Assembly: GCA_963853835.1 (NCBI GenBank)
Contig: OY970823.1
Coordinates: forward strand, 66,783,845-66,847,844
Source: Calendula officinalis
Lineage: Eukaryota > Streptophyta > Magnoliopsida > Asterales > Asteraceae
Direction of reading: 5' to 3'
DNA: 64,000 nucleotides
Below, one piece after another: positions 13,801-25,116 of the stretch. The notes below the pieces were generated by a model that worked only from the letters and a program-made list of their open reading frames with translations, ran no database searches and had not been told where the DNA came from. Each line of letters starts with the position of its first letter. Position 1 is the first letter of the stretch. Both the position numbers and the translations under genes were made by a program.

Positions 13801-14333
13801 CCGGCTCAGAACTTCCGAATTACACAACGGTTTTTACATGCTATGACGGCGTTATACAACCTCCTTCCGTTTCTTCCGGTTAGGTCTCGCTACCTTTTTA
13901 TGTAGATAACTTCCCAATACAGATTTCGCCACTCGACTACTCTTCCTTCATACGGGTATTGGAATTATTTCGCATACCCTCATTCATAACTCTTTCCAAT
14001 TTAGTGGAGCTCGTCCACTTTTCACATTCATTCTTTCGCCATACCAACATATCCAACCAACAAGATTCAAACGGTCAACTCAACAGTAAAAACAAAACAA
14101 TTAGATCAAAACATGGCATTTCTCATAGGGGTCGACCCTATTATACTATTTCCCTACGGTCTCAAAAGACCTCATGTAGCACATTTCATAACAACTTCTA
14201 TAGGTCCCCTAGGTTAAACCCTAAACTTAACATAAAGTCTCAAGGTCAACCTATCGATCTCAAGGAATCTTACATTCCTATTGCTACAGTCTAAGACTAG
14301 GATGGACATCCAACCTAATTCACTTAAACTATA
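10801..14333 (-). other. Non-coding interior of the non-autonomous Gypsy element
   Basis: About 3.5 kb with no long frame on the minus (sense) strand. Only the two ends resemble the intact element: the leader (about 14100-14333 matches the region after the PBS at 28988-29160) and the last codons plus polypurine tract (10801-10840). The middle has no recognisable retroviral domain. It includes a 57-bp minisatellite. Confidence 0.7.
12038..12400. repeat. 57-bp minisatellite, about 6 copies
   Basis: Unit ...CCATCTAAACATCTCTATTG plus TGCACATATACAAATATG and GTATATGTCA, repeated at a 57-bp period with few mismatches. Each unit holds the inverted pair ACATATAC / GTATATGT. Because 57 is divisible by three, both strands stay open and give repetitive 19-residue frames that are artefacts. 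Confidence 0.92.
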
Positions 14334-14345
14334 GCTCTGATACCA
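14334..14345 (-). other. Primer-binding site (tRNA-iMet type)
   Basis: Minus strand TGGTATCAGAGC, three bases inside the right LTR. Identical to the PBS of the intact element at 28976-28987. It fixes the direction of the element. Confidence 0.93.
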
Positions 14346-14348
14346 AGT

Positions 14349-16581
14349 TGAAACACACGTATTTTTAAAACATCGTTTAATCGTTTAAAATACATTTTGC
14401 CCAATATATAACATATTGTCCAAAATACAGTTTAACAAAAACTTTAAAACCTATATCAGAGTTTACAAAAATACGGTGTCACCAAGTATATCAAAACCAT
14501 AGGCAGCGGGATCTACCTATTAGCTCCCGAGCTAAACATCTCTAGGTCACTTCTTGTGCAACCTTCTATCACTTCAAACTTGTACCTGAGTACATAGCCA
14601 CAAACAAACGCAGTACGTGAGACAAAATAGTCTCGTGAGATACATGGGTTTTAGACCCCAATAATAATGGTCATTTCATAAATATATAAACATATATATA
14701 AACTACATAAATACCGTTTAGTCACTCTATTGTGACTCTAACTACCTTGCTTCCCTAGCAAACATATCTAGTACCTAAACATATAGGTACCAGAAGCACA
14801 ATCATATCTAGTACATAAACATATATGTACTAGAAGCACAAACATGTCTAATACATAAACATATATGTATTAGAACCAAACATACCTAGTACCAAACATA
14901 TGCGTACTAGAAGCACCCGTGTGCTTAGTGTATAAACATATATACACTCGGTGTATAAACATATATACCACCGCTCAGTGACCGGGGGTCCCCCGCGTCA
15001 CCACCATCTATCTCTTATCATAACCTAACAGTTATGCCAGTCAAAGCCTTCGGCTATCACATCAAACATCAAACAAGTTAGTCATTTAATAATAACGACA
15101 TATAATTAGTTCAACACAGTGTGAACGTACCTGTATGGTCCCATGGACCCGATCATAAGCAATCTACATTTACTTCTACAACTATGAACCCCACGAGGTC
15201 CATCCTTACTTATTCTCATAAGATACATTTCTTATTTATCGATATCATAATACTTTTATCTCTTCTTGACTATAATACATATTTATTACCAGTCAATTCA
15301 TATTCATTTACATACATATTCGTTCATCACTCTTATTAGTAATTCTTATCAAATAGGTACTCATTACTATAAAATCATTATCAATTGTTTTACTAATACA
15401 TATTTATTAATAAAGACTCGCTATCCATTCATTTAATCAATAATATTTATTATTATGGTTCATTAATAAGGATTTCATAATTACCTTAGTTTATCATATT
15501 TATTTCCAATATCATCAATCATGCTAGGCATATTCTAGTATCACAATATACTTATTTTCTTATCTTTTCAGTCACTACTTTTATCAAAACATTATTTAAT
15601 AAAGACCCATAAAAATATCATAAGTATTTTCAAAAGCTCTTTGCTATGTACCCTTACTCACCTTAGCAATTAATGCTCCCAATGTGTTCTTCCAACATAA
15701 TCCTTCCTTTTACACAAGATTGCTCACTTTCGAGAATCCACCGAAATCCCTAATATGACAATTACCACTTGTTCAACAATACATAATTAACAATAATACA
15801 CCCATTTATCATAAGAAACCCTTTGATAATACTTTCCCCCAATTATGATGATTTCCAAAACCCTAGATTTTACCAATATTAAGATTCTTACAAATCTTAA
15901 CATACACTTGTTTCCCTTGTTAAAATACCATCTATTAAGTGTATACAACATTTATTGAACCATTAATCAAAACCCCAAGAACTAGGGTTTCAGACCCAAG
16001 CCCCAATATCCATATATTTAAAGCTACAACTACAAAGGATTGAAGATATACCTTAAATCTTCAACTAGGAGTGAAGAATCACAAGATTTGACCAAGAAAT
16101 CGGCTCCAAATGATGTTTTCCACTCAAAAACGTATACAAACTCGTTGGGAGAGAAACTAGGGTTAACAATGGCATCAAATGAGCCAAAACCCGTCTTTAA
16201 TGCTGCACACAGGAAGATAGCGTCGCTATCTACAAGATAGCGTCGCTATTTCAGAACCCGCCATATTTCACTTCGGAGATAGCGCCGCTATCTCTGACGC
16301 TATCTCAGAAATTCTCATTTTCGCGACAGAACTCGAAGCTATCTTGGGTTGCTGTTTGGTGACCACCATAAATCGCGTCGCTATCTCAAGATAGCGCCGC
16401 TATCTTGGGCTATGCAGCCCATGCTACATTTTTCGACCTTTGCTTCGACACAGTTTCGTCCATAACTTTCTCATGCGAGGTCCAAATAACACGAAACCAA
16501 TTCCTACGTTCTTTAAATGATTTATCCTTATTTATCATATTTTTTTTATAATTTATTTAACACAAAATTCGGGTCATTACA
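14349..16581 (-). repeat. 5' LTR of the non-autonomous Gypsy element
   Basis: Partner of 8568-10799. Differences seen by eye include a CATCAAA duplication at about 15062, a deletion near 15651 and an insertion in the palindrome region near 16290. These mark it as clearly older than the Gypsy insertion at 27-36 kb, though LTR identity is still high. Confidence 0.9.
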
Positions 16582-16912
16582 ACTAAGCACGTAAGCAATC
16601 AACATCTCCGATTGGGGTAACCACTATTTTAGAGGATCGATGGCTTTGCGGGCCTTAAACAATGGTCGGCCAAAACCACGGTAACCGATAGCGCTGTATC
16701 CAACACCCCGGGTAAACCCCCTTAACCGTGCAACGTATACAGGTAAGGTTGAATACCCTATTAGTCGATACACTATGCTTAGCCGATATCCTTCCGACAC
16801 TGACCTCGTCCCGGTTGTGCACATGGTCATGTATGGTATTCCTCTAACACTAGGCATACATATCAAGTAGACTAGTTACGGAAAACACAATGAAAAGTGT
16901 CACAAAAAGTTC

Positions 16913-17048
16913 CTAGTCGCGAACTTCAGTTCGCGTTCGCGAACTAGAGTTCGCGTCGGGAACTCTTCCGTGAACACTTCACGATCAAAACCAAAATTCT
17001 CTGTTCGCCTTTCACGATCGGGAACGGGAGTTCGCGTCGCGAACTCCC
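16913..17048. repeat. CG-rich palindromes in the solo LTR
   Basis: Several GTTCGCG/CGCGAAC inverted pairs. The longest is a perfect 23-nt palindrome at 17026-17048, with 11-base arms around a single T, centred on CGCG-T-CGCG. Confidence 0.88.
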
Positions 17049-18418
17049 CAGGTCTGGCGATTCCTGCATTTTTCACAAGTATGCAAATTCCAAACGGAAT
17101 AAACTGAAACCCGAGTTGTAGGTTAAATCCACTCACATTTCAATCCTCGATTTCCTTAACTCAGTGAGCTAGTATCACTGAGTCTCCTTCCCGATCCCAG
17201 TAACAAGTATACCGAGTTAGTGATCGATCCACTGAATTGTCAAAATCGTCTATTTAGCCAAACACAACCCAAAGCTCATAAAATACATATATTATGATAT
17301 CACCAACTAGTTTAACAATTCACAACATACCAAGTAGTCGTTTATAACCCTATAAACCATTATACTACCAATACACCCAAACGGGTCAAAAACCCGAACA
17401 TGACTAAATCACTTCCACATTTCCATCAACTAGCACCTATTTTCTATACTAGCAATTCACGATCATTTAGAAATTCTATTAAGTTCATAACCATCATAAT
17501 TCCAAGTATTTTACTTGCAAGATACTAGTTCACCAATTTGACCCAAACACCAACTAGTTCAAGTCACACAACCATCTACACTAGGTTTTCACCCTCCATA
17601 ACTTAACAAACATGTTTTCCTAACCTAACAAACCATTCCATCCAACCAAATATCAAGAAATCCAAAGTTTGTCAAACCCACCTTCAACATCCATTATTAA
17701 TGGAGGTTGAAGGTGATTTTCACCAAACCTTGCTTTCTTCCAACAAATGACCATACAAGTGATGTAAAAGCTTGCATAAACGCATAAATAAACATCCATA
17801 ACAAGATTCACCAACGAAATGCTATGAATCACAAAACATAGTTCATAACAAAGCACAAGAACACTATGAACAAGTAAAGGAGAAGAGGTAGCTTACTTCT
17901 AGGCTTCTTCTACACAAACTTATGTATGAATTTCGGACTCTAGCACCAAGAATCAACAAGAACAAGCTCAAGAACAAGTGAGATGGTTTCTAGAGAGAGA
18001 GAGAGGCAATGGAATAGTGTGTGTGGATAAGGTTTTCAAAGTGGAGAGAAGGAGGGTATTCCCTCCTCCTTGGCCGGCCAAACACAAGTGGTGGGGCCCC
18101 ATTGTGGCTTTTTCCTTTAATTAACAGTATATGTCTGAAAAGTCCCTTTCGTAGATAATTTATTTAAAATAGCAAACGGACTCCAATTTTAAAAACGAAA
18201 GCATTTCCGGAAATGAAATTCAACGAAGAGTCTAAAGATATAAAAGATACATTTTCATTCCACTTATATCACAAGTCGGGTATTTTAACCCCTTGGTTAA
18301 AATACCGCAAAAGACAGAAAACTAATTAAATTAACTAAGCGTTTAATCAGATAATCATTTAATCAAGTACCTTAAGGTCAATAAACTACTAAACCGGGTT
18401 TTGGGATGTTACAGCACC

Positions 18419-19245
18419 GGTTCAATCCTCGCCCAAAACGTCATCCGTTCAAACTGCAATTTTTTTGGAGACAGAAAAGCCCTAGGTTTCACAGCCATCA
18501 ATGGCTAGGAAAAAAAGCCCAAAATATAGCTTGTTCAAAACGTCTCCTTCCTTCCAAGAAAAAAAGCCCTAATTTCAGAATTCCTTCCATGAAAGTACGT
18601 TGAGAATCTGTTTTAGGTGAGAGACTGGGTATTTTACCAATATACCCTCCAAGCATATTCTTTGGTCCGTACTCTTTCCAAAACTCAGATGCACGTGTTT
18701 TTTTTGAACTTCTAATCTGCTCCCTTCAATTCTTGATCTAAGGGTTATAAATTATTCCCTACATCCTTTAATTAATAATGATTTTCTATAGATCCCTACC
18801 CATATTATATATGTATAAAGTATGTTTAAAAATACTAATGACTATATTTAAGGCTTCTACTAAAAGGATATCGTTGGCATGCCTCCTACTCTTCCTTTTT
18901 TCTTTTCAATTCTTTGGTTTACCGACGAGAGAGAATGAAGTCATGCATTAAAGGTTTGTGGGGTCCATGGAAGGATTTTCAACTCTATTTATATTTGAAG
19001 GGAGTGAAAGATGGTGATTGGAGGAAAAATTCATGGTACTTTGACGGTCTGTGAAAACACTACATGGGATTATCTTTACGGTGATGTAGAAAAGTGATTT
19101 GAGATATTGAATTCCCATCTTACAATGGCGCTCATGTGACAAAAAATTATAGCACAAAGTTACAAACAATGCGTAAAATTTTGTTTAGTAAATGGTTTTT
19201 GTTTGTAACTCTATAATTATGGATTTTTCCACCTTAATAAAACGC
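18419..19245. other. Intergenic, no supported gene
   Basis: Short frames only, for example 65 codons at 18406-18603 that begin inside the LTR end. No domain, splice pattern or element border recognised. Confidence 0.4.
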
Positions 19246-19248
19246 TTA

Positions 19249-20134
19249 GGGGGCGTGTGGTTCATTGGAATTCCCTGGAATTAGTGGAAATTGGAATCTA
19301 ATTCCAGAGATTTCTGCGTTTGGTTCACCATTTTCAGGATGGAATTGGAATCCATAGCACCAAAACTTTCCTTCAGTTGAGAGAATTCAAATTCCGTCCA
19401 ACAGCTTAAGGAATTCAGATTCCTTCCGACTACCAGACATCTCCTTCTCCTGATCGGGTTATAACTGAACCCGAATAACTCAACCAATCCGATTCAAGTT
19501 CGGGTTAATCGGGTATCTTATTTAGGTTTCAGGTTATATCATTTGGTTCAGTTGACGGGAGAAAAAAAATCGAATTTGTTCGACCTGAAACACGAACCGT
19601 ATTCGGTTCGATTATTGGGTATAATTTTTAGGGGTGAGCATTTGAATAGAAAAAACCGAACCGAACCGAAAACCACCGAAACCGAACCCGTTAACATGTT
19701 ATCAGTTTGGTTTCGGTTTTAAAAATTCATCGTTTTCGGTTTGGTCTTCGGAAAAGGATGAACATTTGGCCTAAAAAACCCGAACCGAACCAAAACCCAT
19801 AACATGTTATCGGTTCGGTTTCGGTTTTGAAAATTCATTGTTTTCATTTTCGGTTCTATCGGTTACGGTTTGGTTTTTGGACCGAGCTCACCCCTTATAA
19901 TTTTAATACATCAAAACCAAACCCGACCAAACTGACCCGAAACTCAAATAACTCGACCGAAAAACACCCCTAGGTGGTTGTGGAGTGATGGAACTACATT
20001 TAAATTCCAATTCCTAATGACACGAACCAAACACAAAAGGCAAGGAATTGGATTTAAATTCAAATTCCTTCGGATTCTAATTCCATCCCAGATTTCAATT
20101 CCACTGGAAAATATTCTGCGAACCAAACATCCCC
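19249..20134. mobile_element. PIF/Harbinger-like non-autonomous element
   Basis: Ends GGGGGCGTGTGGTTC and GCGAACCAAACATCCCC form TIRs, flanked by TTA at 19246-19248 and 20135-20137. Subterminal sequence is rich in GGAATTGGAATC and its complement. The same build is seen at 55794-56647, so this is one family. It is interrupted by a hAT-like MITE at 19629-19896. Confidence 0.83.
19629..19896. mobile_element. hAT-like MITE (AGGGGTGAGCA family), nested
   Basis: Begins TAGGGGTGAGCATTTG and ends GCTCACCCCT, with the perfect 8-bp TSD ATAATTTT at 19621-19628 and 19897-19904. The body is made of CCGAACCGAA / TTCGGTTCGG runs that are self-complementary. It sits inside the Harbinger-like element, so it is younger than that insertion. 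Confidence 0.85.
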
Positions 20135-20322
20135 TTAAGAAACTTTCATGGATAATATCTAATCGTATGAAAACAAATTAAACAATTTATTTATCAAAAA
20201 AGGAAAAAGAAATTATATGAACTATAAATTTTGTTACAAGTTGTTGATTCAACACTTTTTTTCATTTTAGTGTATTCTCATTGTAAGTGCGAGATAATCG
20301 AGTTTAAGCTCATGACGTACGC

Positions 20323-20689
20323 TAGCCGTGCACAAAATACCCGAAACCGAAACCGGAAACGGAAACCGAACCGGTCAAATCTGGTTTTGACCAAAACCGG
20401 TTCAGTTTTTTTCTAACCGGTCGGTTCCCAACCGGTTTGGGGTTCTTAGGGTTCGAACCGGTTAGTAACCGGTTTTGACCAAAACCGACCGCAAATTTGG
20501 TCAACACACCGGTTTTGGCCGGTTAACCGGTTTATAACCGAACCGGTTACAATACCCATTACACATTAGAGTTTTCGAGTTCCGAAACCGGTTAGGAACC
20601 GAACCGGTTATTGGTCGAACCGGTTTTGATCGGTGTTGACCAAAACCGGTTTTCCGGTTTGGTCAAAAACCGGTTCTTGTGCACGGCTA
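20323..20689. mobile_element. hAT-like MITE (TAGCCGTGCAC family)
   Basis: TIRs TAGCCGTGCACAA / TTGTGCACGGCTA are flanked by the perfect 8-bp TSD ACGTACGC (20315-20322 and 20690-20697). The interior consists largely of ACCGGTT and GGTTTTGACC repeats on both strands. No coding capacity. Confidence 0.93.
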
Positions 20690-21329
20690 ACGTACGCGAT
20701 CTAATTGTTGTTGTGACTGTTTTCAAATATTTTCATCGTCATCTTCTAAATGTTTATATATGAATGTATCAAACGTGTGACTTCTAGGACGTCTTTCGAG
20801 AGCTTTTGCTATTAGGCTACGGTCGTATTATTCAACACGTTTTTACTAATACATAGAACAAACAATATATGATACGTTTCTATATGCATCTTGAAAAGGT
20901 TATTGCCGTCTTGTCCCTAACTTCATTGTGGACCACAACATGTATGTTTTCACTAAATTTCATTTTCATGGAAATATTAATAGTATACAATGATATGCAT
21001 TTCGATCACCTTTTGTCTACACAAACATGGTAAAATGTATGTTCGGTAAGAAGAAAATGGTGGGGAATTAGATAAATTTGGGTGTGTGCATATTAAAGCA
21101 TGTTTAATTTTCTGTCTTGAAAACCTAAAATATGTGTGCCAAATTTGGGCAAAGCATAAGATACACATTTCCGGTGTGTGATGTCTAATTTTCCTTTTAG
21201 AAAATTCTCAAAGAGTCGATGCTAAACATTAGAGGTTAACAATTGTGGGAAAACTTCTCGAAGAGTCGATACTAGAAATTATCAGCCCAGTTTCGGTTTT
21301 GTAAGGTTTTGTAATTTCATGATTTTCAG

Positions 21330-21610
21330 TTTCACTACGGCCCTGCTGGTCCTAGGATATGGGTGAGTATTTGGGCTTGACTAATAGAATAGGCAGGCCC
21401 TTAGCTTCAACTAGTTCAGTTTGAGTCTTTCTCAGGAGTAGTTGCATTGCAAGTAGGCAGAAAATAAGTAGTGCGTTAGCTTATCTGTTCATTTTCAAAC
21501 AACCCTTGTTTGTGCAAGTGTTCCGGGAAATCCCGGCTCACTTACTAGTACAGGGGATGAGAGCGGAGTGAGGGCAGCCCTCGTAAGACGAACTATCTGT
21601 GAAATAAATC
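21330..21610. other. Compositionally foreign insert, possibly organellar DNA
   Basis: A block with higher GC and no low-complexity text interrupts sequence made of TTTCGGTTTTG and AAACCGAAAACC MITE-type repeats. Phrases such as GGTCCTAGGATATGGGTGAG and GAGCGGAGTGAGGGCAGCCC look unlike the surrounding DNA and more like plant mitochondrial or plastid spacer. No gene is recognised. Organellar origin is a guess that a database search would settle. Confidence 0.3.
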
Positions 21611-22019
21611 ATATCGAAGTAGTATCAAACCGAAAACCAACGGAAACCAAACCAACACAACACTGATTATGATTTTCGGTTATGTTTTCAGTTTTTTACT
21701 TTTGTGAATTTCGGTTTCAATCTGGTGTAGTCTGCTCCTGGACCAGGCTCACCCCGGCTATAAATGTTCATTTATACTACAAGGGTAACATCCCGGTGGA
21801 TACAATTTGGTCTCCAAAATGGGATATTCTTAGGAGTTCCAAGTTTAATCCTTTTGAGCAACAAAATACAAATGTTCACCTGAGATGACTATGGGCTACT
21901 CGCAGAACGCGCAAAGCGGGTCAGAAACTAACAAAAAGAGGATAATAATTTAATGATATTTAATCTCAAATTAAAAATAAAAAAAAATAATGCTGACTGA
22001 AAACTAAGTGGTAATATAG

Positions 22020-22286
22020 TACACCCTCCGTCCCACAAAAAAGTTTACATTTCTAACTAAACTTTGTCCCAAAAAAAAGTTTACATTTCTCACATTTAAT
22101 GGACCTCACATAATAAAATATTATTATTACTAAGGATTTCACCATTAATATCCACTAACTATCTTTCTCTCTCAAATCTAACATTATACTTTAATCAAAA
22201 GTAGTACTAGTGACCTCACTACTAAGTATCACCTAAAATCTTGTGCGCAAAAAAAATGTAAACTTCTTTGTGGGACGAAAAGAGTA
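22020..22286. mobile_element. Stowaway-like MITE
   Basis: Starts at a TA with CACCCTCCGTCCCACAAAAA and ends with the inverted form TTGTGGGACGAAAAGAG followed by TA. CTCCGTCCC termini and TA target duplication are typical of Stowaway (Tc1/mariner) MITEs in plants. The first 110 bp holds two direct copies of AAGTTTACATTTCT. Confidence 0.85.
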
Positions 22287-23427
22287 CCAAATATCAAAAC
22301 AGAAACAAACAATTATGATACAATGTTAGTTAGAAAACTAAAAAACCGAAATAAGCCCGTTAAAACCGATAATATACATTAAGTGAGTCTAATTTCCGCC
22401 ATTTGGGAATAATATAGAATGTTATTTACTTTTTGTTAAGAAAATGAGTTAATTGAATACTTTTTTCTAGAAGGCTGAATATTTTGTGACATGTATCTCC
22501 GTTTTTTTATAAAAAAAAAAGAGTTCTTACGATGTATATCTTTAAACCCTGATAATTAGTTCTACAATATTTTTACAAAACAAGTAATTACCAAAGGCCC
22601 AAGCAAATTGTGGCCGTAAAAAGCACGCGCAGGGGCTGAGAGTGTGATTATACTATGAAACAAGAGAAGCGGAGTACTTCAAATGATTATACGAAGTTTG
22701 CGTGTCTGCTAACGGAATGACAGGATGACACGCACGGCTTGTGTGTTTGTCGCTGATGTGGGACCACGCGCCATTTAATTTCGTAACTTCAATTCCATCC
22801 GATAATCATATAGGAAAAGTGTAATGGTATGAGGCTGTGGTGGTATAAAAAATAACGAACCGGGTTTACCGGCATTTAAATAGGTATATAGGCTTTACGA
22901 GTTTTCATATTTATATGTCGAAATAATAGGTATATAAGTTTTTAATAAAAAAACATATTTTACTTGAAGCAACCCGTGAACACCCACAAACATCATATTT
23001 TTATTAAAAATATGTTAAAATATTAAATTTATGTATTTTAAGTGGAAAATATGCAATGAAATTGTATAATCAGATGGCAAACACAAAAAACGGGTTAACC
23101 ATTTCTAAACCCGCTTGAAGACCAAACCGACCCGGAACCGGAACCGGTTTAACCGGTCCGGTTCTCGGTCCTTGAAATTTCTTTTTTCTGGTTACCGGGT
23201 TTACCGGTTCCGGTCCGAACACACCCCTAGTATGAGTGCTTAATATAACTAGCTTATTTGTTAATCACGGATAAGTGTCAAATCAAAAGATATTATTATT
23301 AAAAAAAATTAGTGTATTACATATGTTATCTTATTAAATGAGTACACAAATAAGTAAACACAAAAGATCTAATAATATTATTTCTCATTGGAAAATGCAA
23401 AATATTAATTACGCCTATATAATATAA
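22287..23427. other. Intergenic with a hAT-like MITE fragment
   Basis: No gene. At 23110-23229 a run of CCGGAACCGGAACCGG-type repeats ends ACACCCCTA, like the right terminus of the AGGGGTG hAT MITEs; its left end was not found, so only a fragment is likely. Confidence 0.45.
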
Positions 23428-23982
23428 CTAGCTTCATAACCCGTCCAAATGGGCAGGCATACTTCGAGAACTAAAAATGAAAATACTAAAAAAAACACTT
23501 AAAAAATAAATATAATAATCTATTATTAAAATGATGCTAAATATTTTTTGATACATATCATAAATGATACACAAAATTTAGAGACGAAATAAAACTACTT
23601 TGTATACGACATTTATTGTTGATTTAGTGTAATTGTCGTTTTGATCGCAACAAAAAACTTTCAATTATTTCATGTTCTTAACTCTAAAAACATCGACATA
23701 CAGTTGATGGATGCACATGTATGTTCCGTGCTAAGTTTAAACATACACACACCAAAAAGCCCTTAGAAACTTATAGGTTTGCTCATTGTTTTTTCCTATT
23801 TTTTTAAAATAATGTAATCGTAAAGACGTTGACAATTATAAAATGTCATTTTTTAAAAGACATCTTTTGAATGAAATTCGGTTATATGAAAATGATAAAA
23901 AAATTGTTGTTTTATTTCATTACAGTCATAAAATATCATCATAATATATTCATGTCTTAGCTCCATATATATAGGTCGTAGA
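23428..23982 (-). mobile_element. Short non-autonomous Helitron
   Basis: On the minus strand the element starts TCTACGACCTATATATATGG (TC end at 23982) and ends ...GGACGGGTTATGAAGCTAG followed by T at 23427, with a short CCC/GGG hairpin about 10 bases before the CTAG. TC start, CTAG end and insertion next to T fit Helitrons; there is no TSD, as expected. 555 bp, non-coding. The 3' hairpin is weak, so this is likely but not certain. Confidence 0.6.
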
Positions 23983-24434
23983 TACTCATTTTATTTAATT
24001 TAATCAGACTGGATTTAAGAAATAATAAAAAAGTTGTTATTTTATTTAATTACTGTCGTAATATTTTTTTATTATGACATTTTCTAATCATAATAAATTT
24101 AAATCTTAACATTTTGGATCATACTTTTATTTCATAATATGTGTTAAATCATGATAAAAAAAACAAATTTTCATAACTATAGTTATTTTGTAAAGAATTT
24201 ATATTTAAGAATTTTGGCTTTGTTAGATTTTTTTTATTTACGAAAAAAAAAATTTATGACCGAAAAACGATGTGGATGAAAGACATAAATTACCATATTA
24301 TAAGTGAGAAGTTAGTTGACAATTATACCCTAATTATAAATGTTAATTTTGATTATTATAATTGAATTCCTAAAATACCTTTTGACTCATCATTACACAT
24401 CATCAAATAAGACCAATCAAAAGCTGCGAAACAG

Positions 24435-24484
24435 ACATGTCATCATAATATATTAATGTCTTATCACTATATACAGGTGGTAGA
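24435..24484 (-). mobile_element. Second Helitron-like 5' end
   Basis: Minus strand TCTACCACCTGTATATAGTG followed by ATAAGACATTAATATATTAT closely matches the 5' end at 23982. Its matching 3' end was not found, so it is either a truncated copy or part of a nested pair. Confidence 0.45.
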
Positions 24485-24627
24485 TTTATAGGGCTTATCT
24501 GTGTTTTTTATTGATGATTTTATATGTTTTTTTAACGATAATAATTTTTATTTGAACAAAATTATCAACAAATTAACAAAACAACAAACAAAACAAAATT
24601 AAAGTAAGAAAAACGGGTCATTACAAC

Positions 24628-25108
24628 TAGGGGTGGCAATTCAGGTTGGGTTCGGGTTCGCGTGTTAACGGGTCAGAAACATTCAACCCGAAACCGACCT
24701 GTTTATATAAACGGGTCAGATATATCAACCCTAACCTGTTTAACTTCAACCCAAACCTAACCCATATAACACATTTAATAAAACGGGTTAAACAGGTTAT
24801 CAGGTCAAACAAGTTAAACGAGTCAAACATGTCAAAATCCTGTTATTATTACACAAATTCATAACAAAATACTATACACCAAATTACTAAGTAGCATTTT
24901 CAATTTTTATCTAACTATTAATTACGTTTTAACTAGTAAACTATAAATTAAGTATAAATATATATATTTTAAAATATTTTTTAATATTTAAACGGGTTGG
25001 TGGGTCAACCCATTTAAATTATCATTGACTCGAACCTAACCTGTTTAATAAACGGGTCAGCTGAGTTTCAGGTCGGGTTTTGTGTCGGGTTAGAAATTGC
25101 CACCTCTA
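24628..25108. mobile_element. hAT-like MITE (TAGGGGTGGCAATT family)
   Basis: TIRs TAGGGGTGGCAATT / AATTGCCACCTCTA with a perfect 8-bp TSD ATTACAAC (24620-24627 and 25109-25116). Body of GGGTTCGGG and AACCCGAA motifs and AACGGGTC repeats. 481 bp, non-coding. Confidence 0.92.
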
Positions 25109-25116
25109 ATTACAAC

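Larger units (their letters stand above)
8568..16581 (-). mobile_element. Complete but non-coding Ty3/Gypsy-type LTR element, nested
   Basis: Two direct LTRs of about 2.23 kb (8568-10799 and 14349-16581) are flanked by the perfect 5-bp TSD ACTAA (8563-8567 and 16582-16586). The primer-binding site TGGTATCAGAGC (initiator Met tRNA type) lies on the minus strand next to the right LTR, so the element runs right to left. Next to the left LTR the minus strand reads GATTCCGAGGACGGAATCC and then AAGGGGTGGATAG, nearly the same as the gag-pol 3' end and polypurine tract of the intact element at 27-36 kb. The 3.5-kb interior has no gag, protease, RT or integrase frame. It is therefore a non-autonomous relative, probably mobilised in trans. 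Confidence 0.9.
8243..18413 (-). mobile_element. Solo LTR of a Gypsy-type element, interrupted by a nested element
   Basis: Joining 8243-8567 to 16587-18413 restores one LTR of about 2152 bp that begins TGTAACATCCCAAAACCCGG on the minus strand and ends GGTGTTACA, the same terminal style as the other LTRs in the window. Flanking pentamers are ACACC (8238-8242) and GCACC (18414-18418), one mismatch. No internal region or second LTR is present, so it formed by LTR-LTR recombination before the nested element arrived. It contains GTTCGCG/CGCGAAC palindromes at 16910-17050. Frames inside it are short and not genes. Confidence 0.78.

Noticed and set aside
24613..24627. GGGTCATTACA as an LTR end
   Set aside because: It resembles an inverted LTR start (TGTAATGACCC), but no LTR body, partner or 5-bp TSD could be found; ATTACAAC is fully explained as the TSD of the adjacent hAT MITE.
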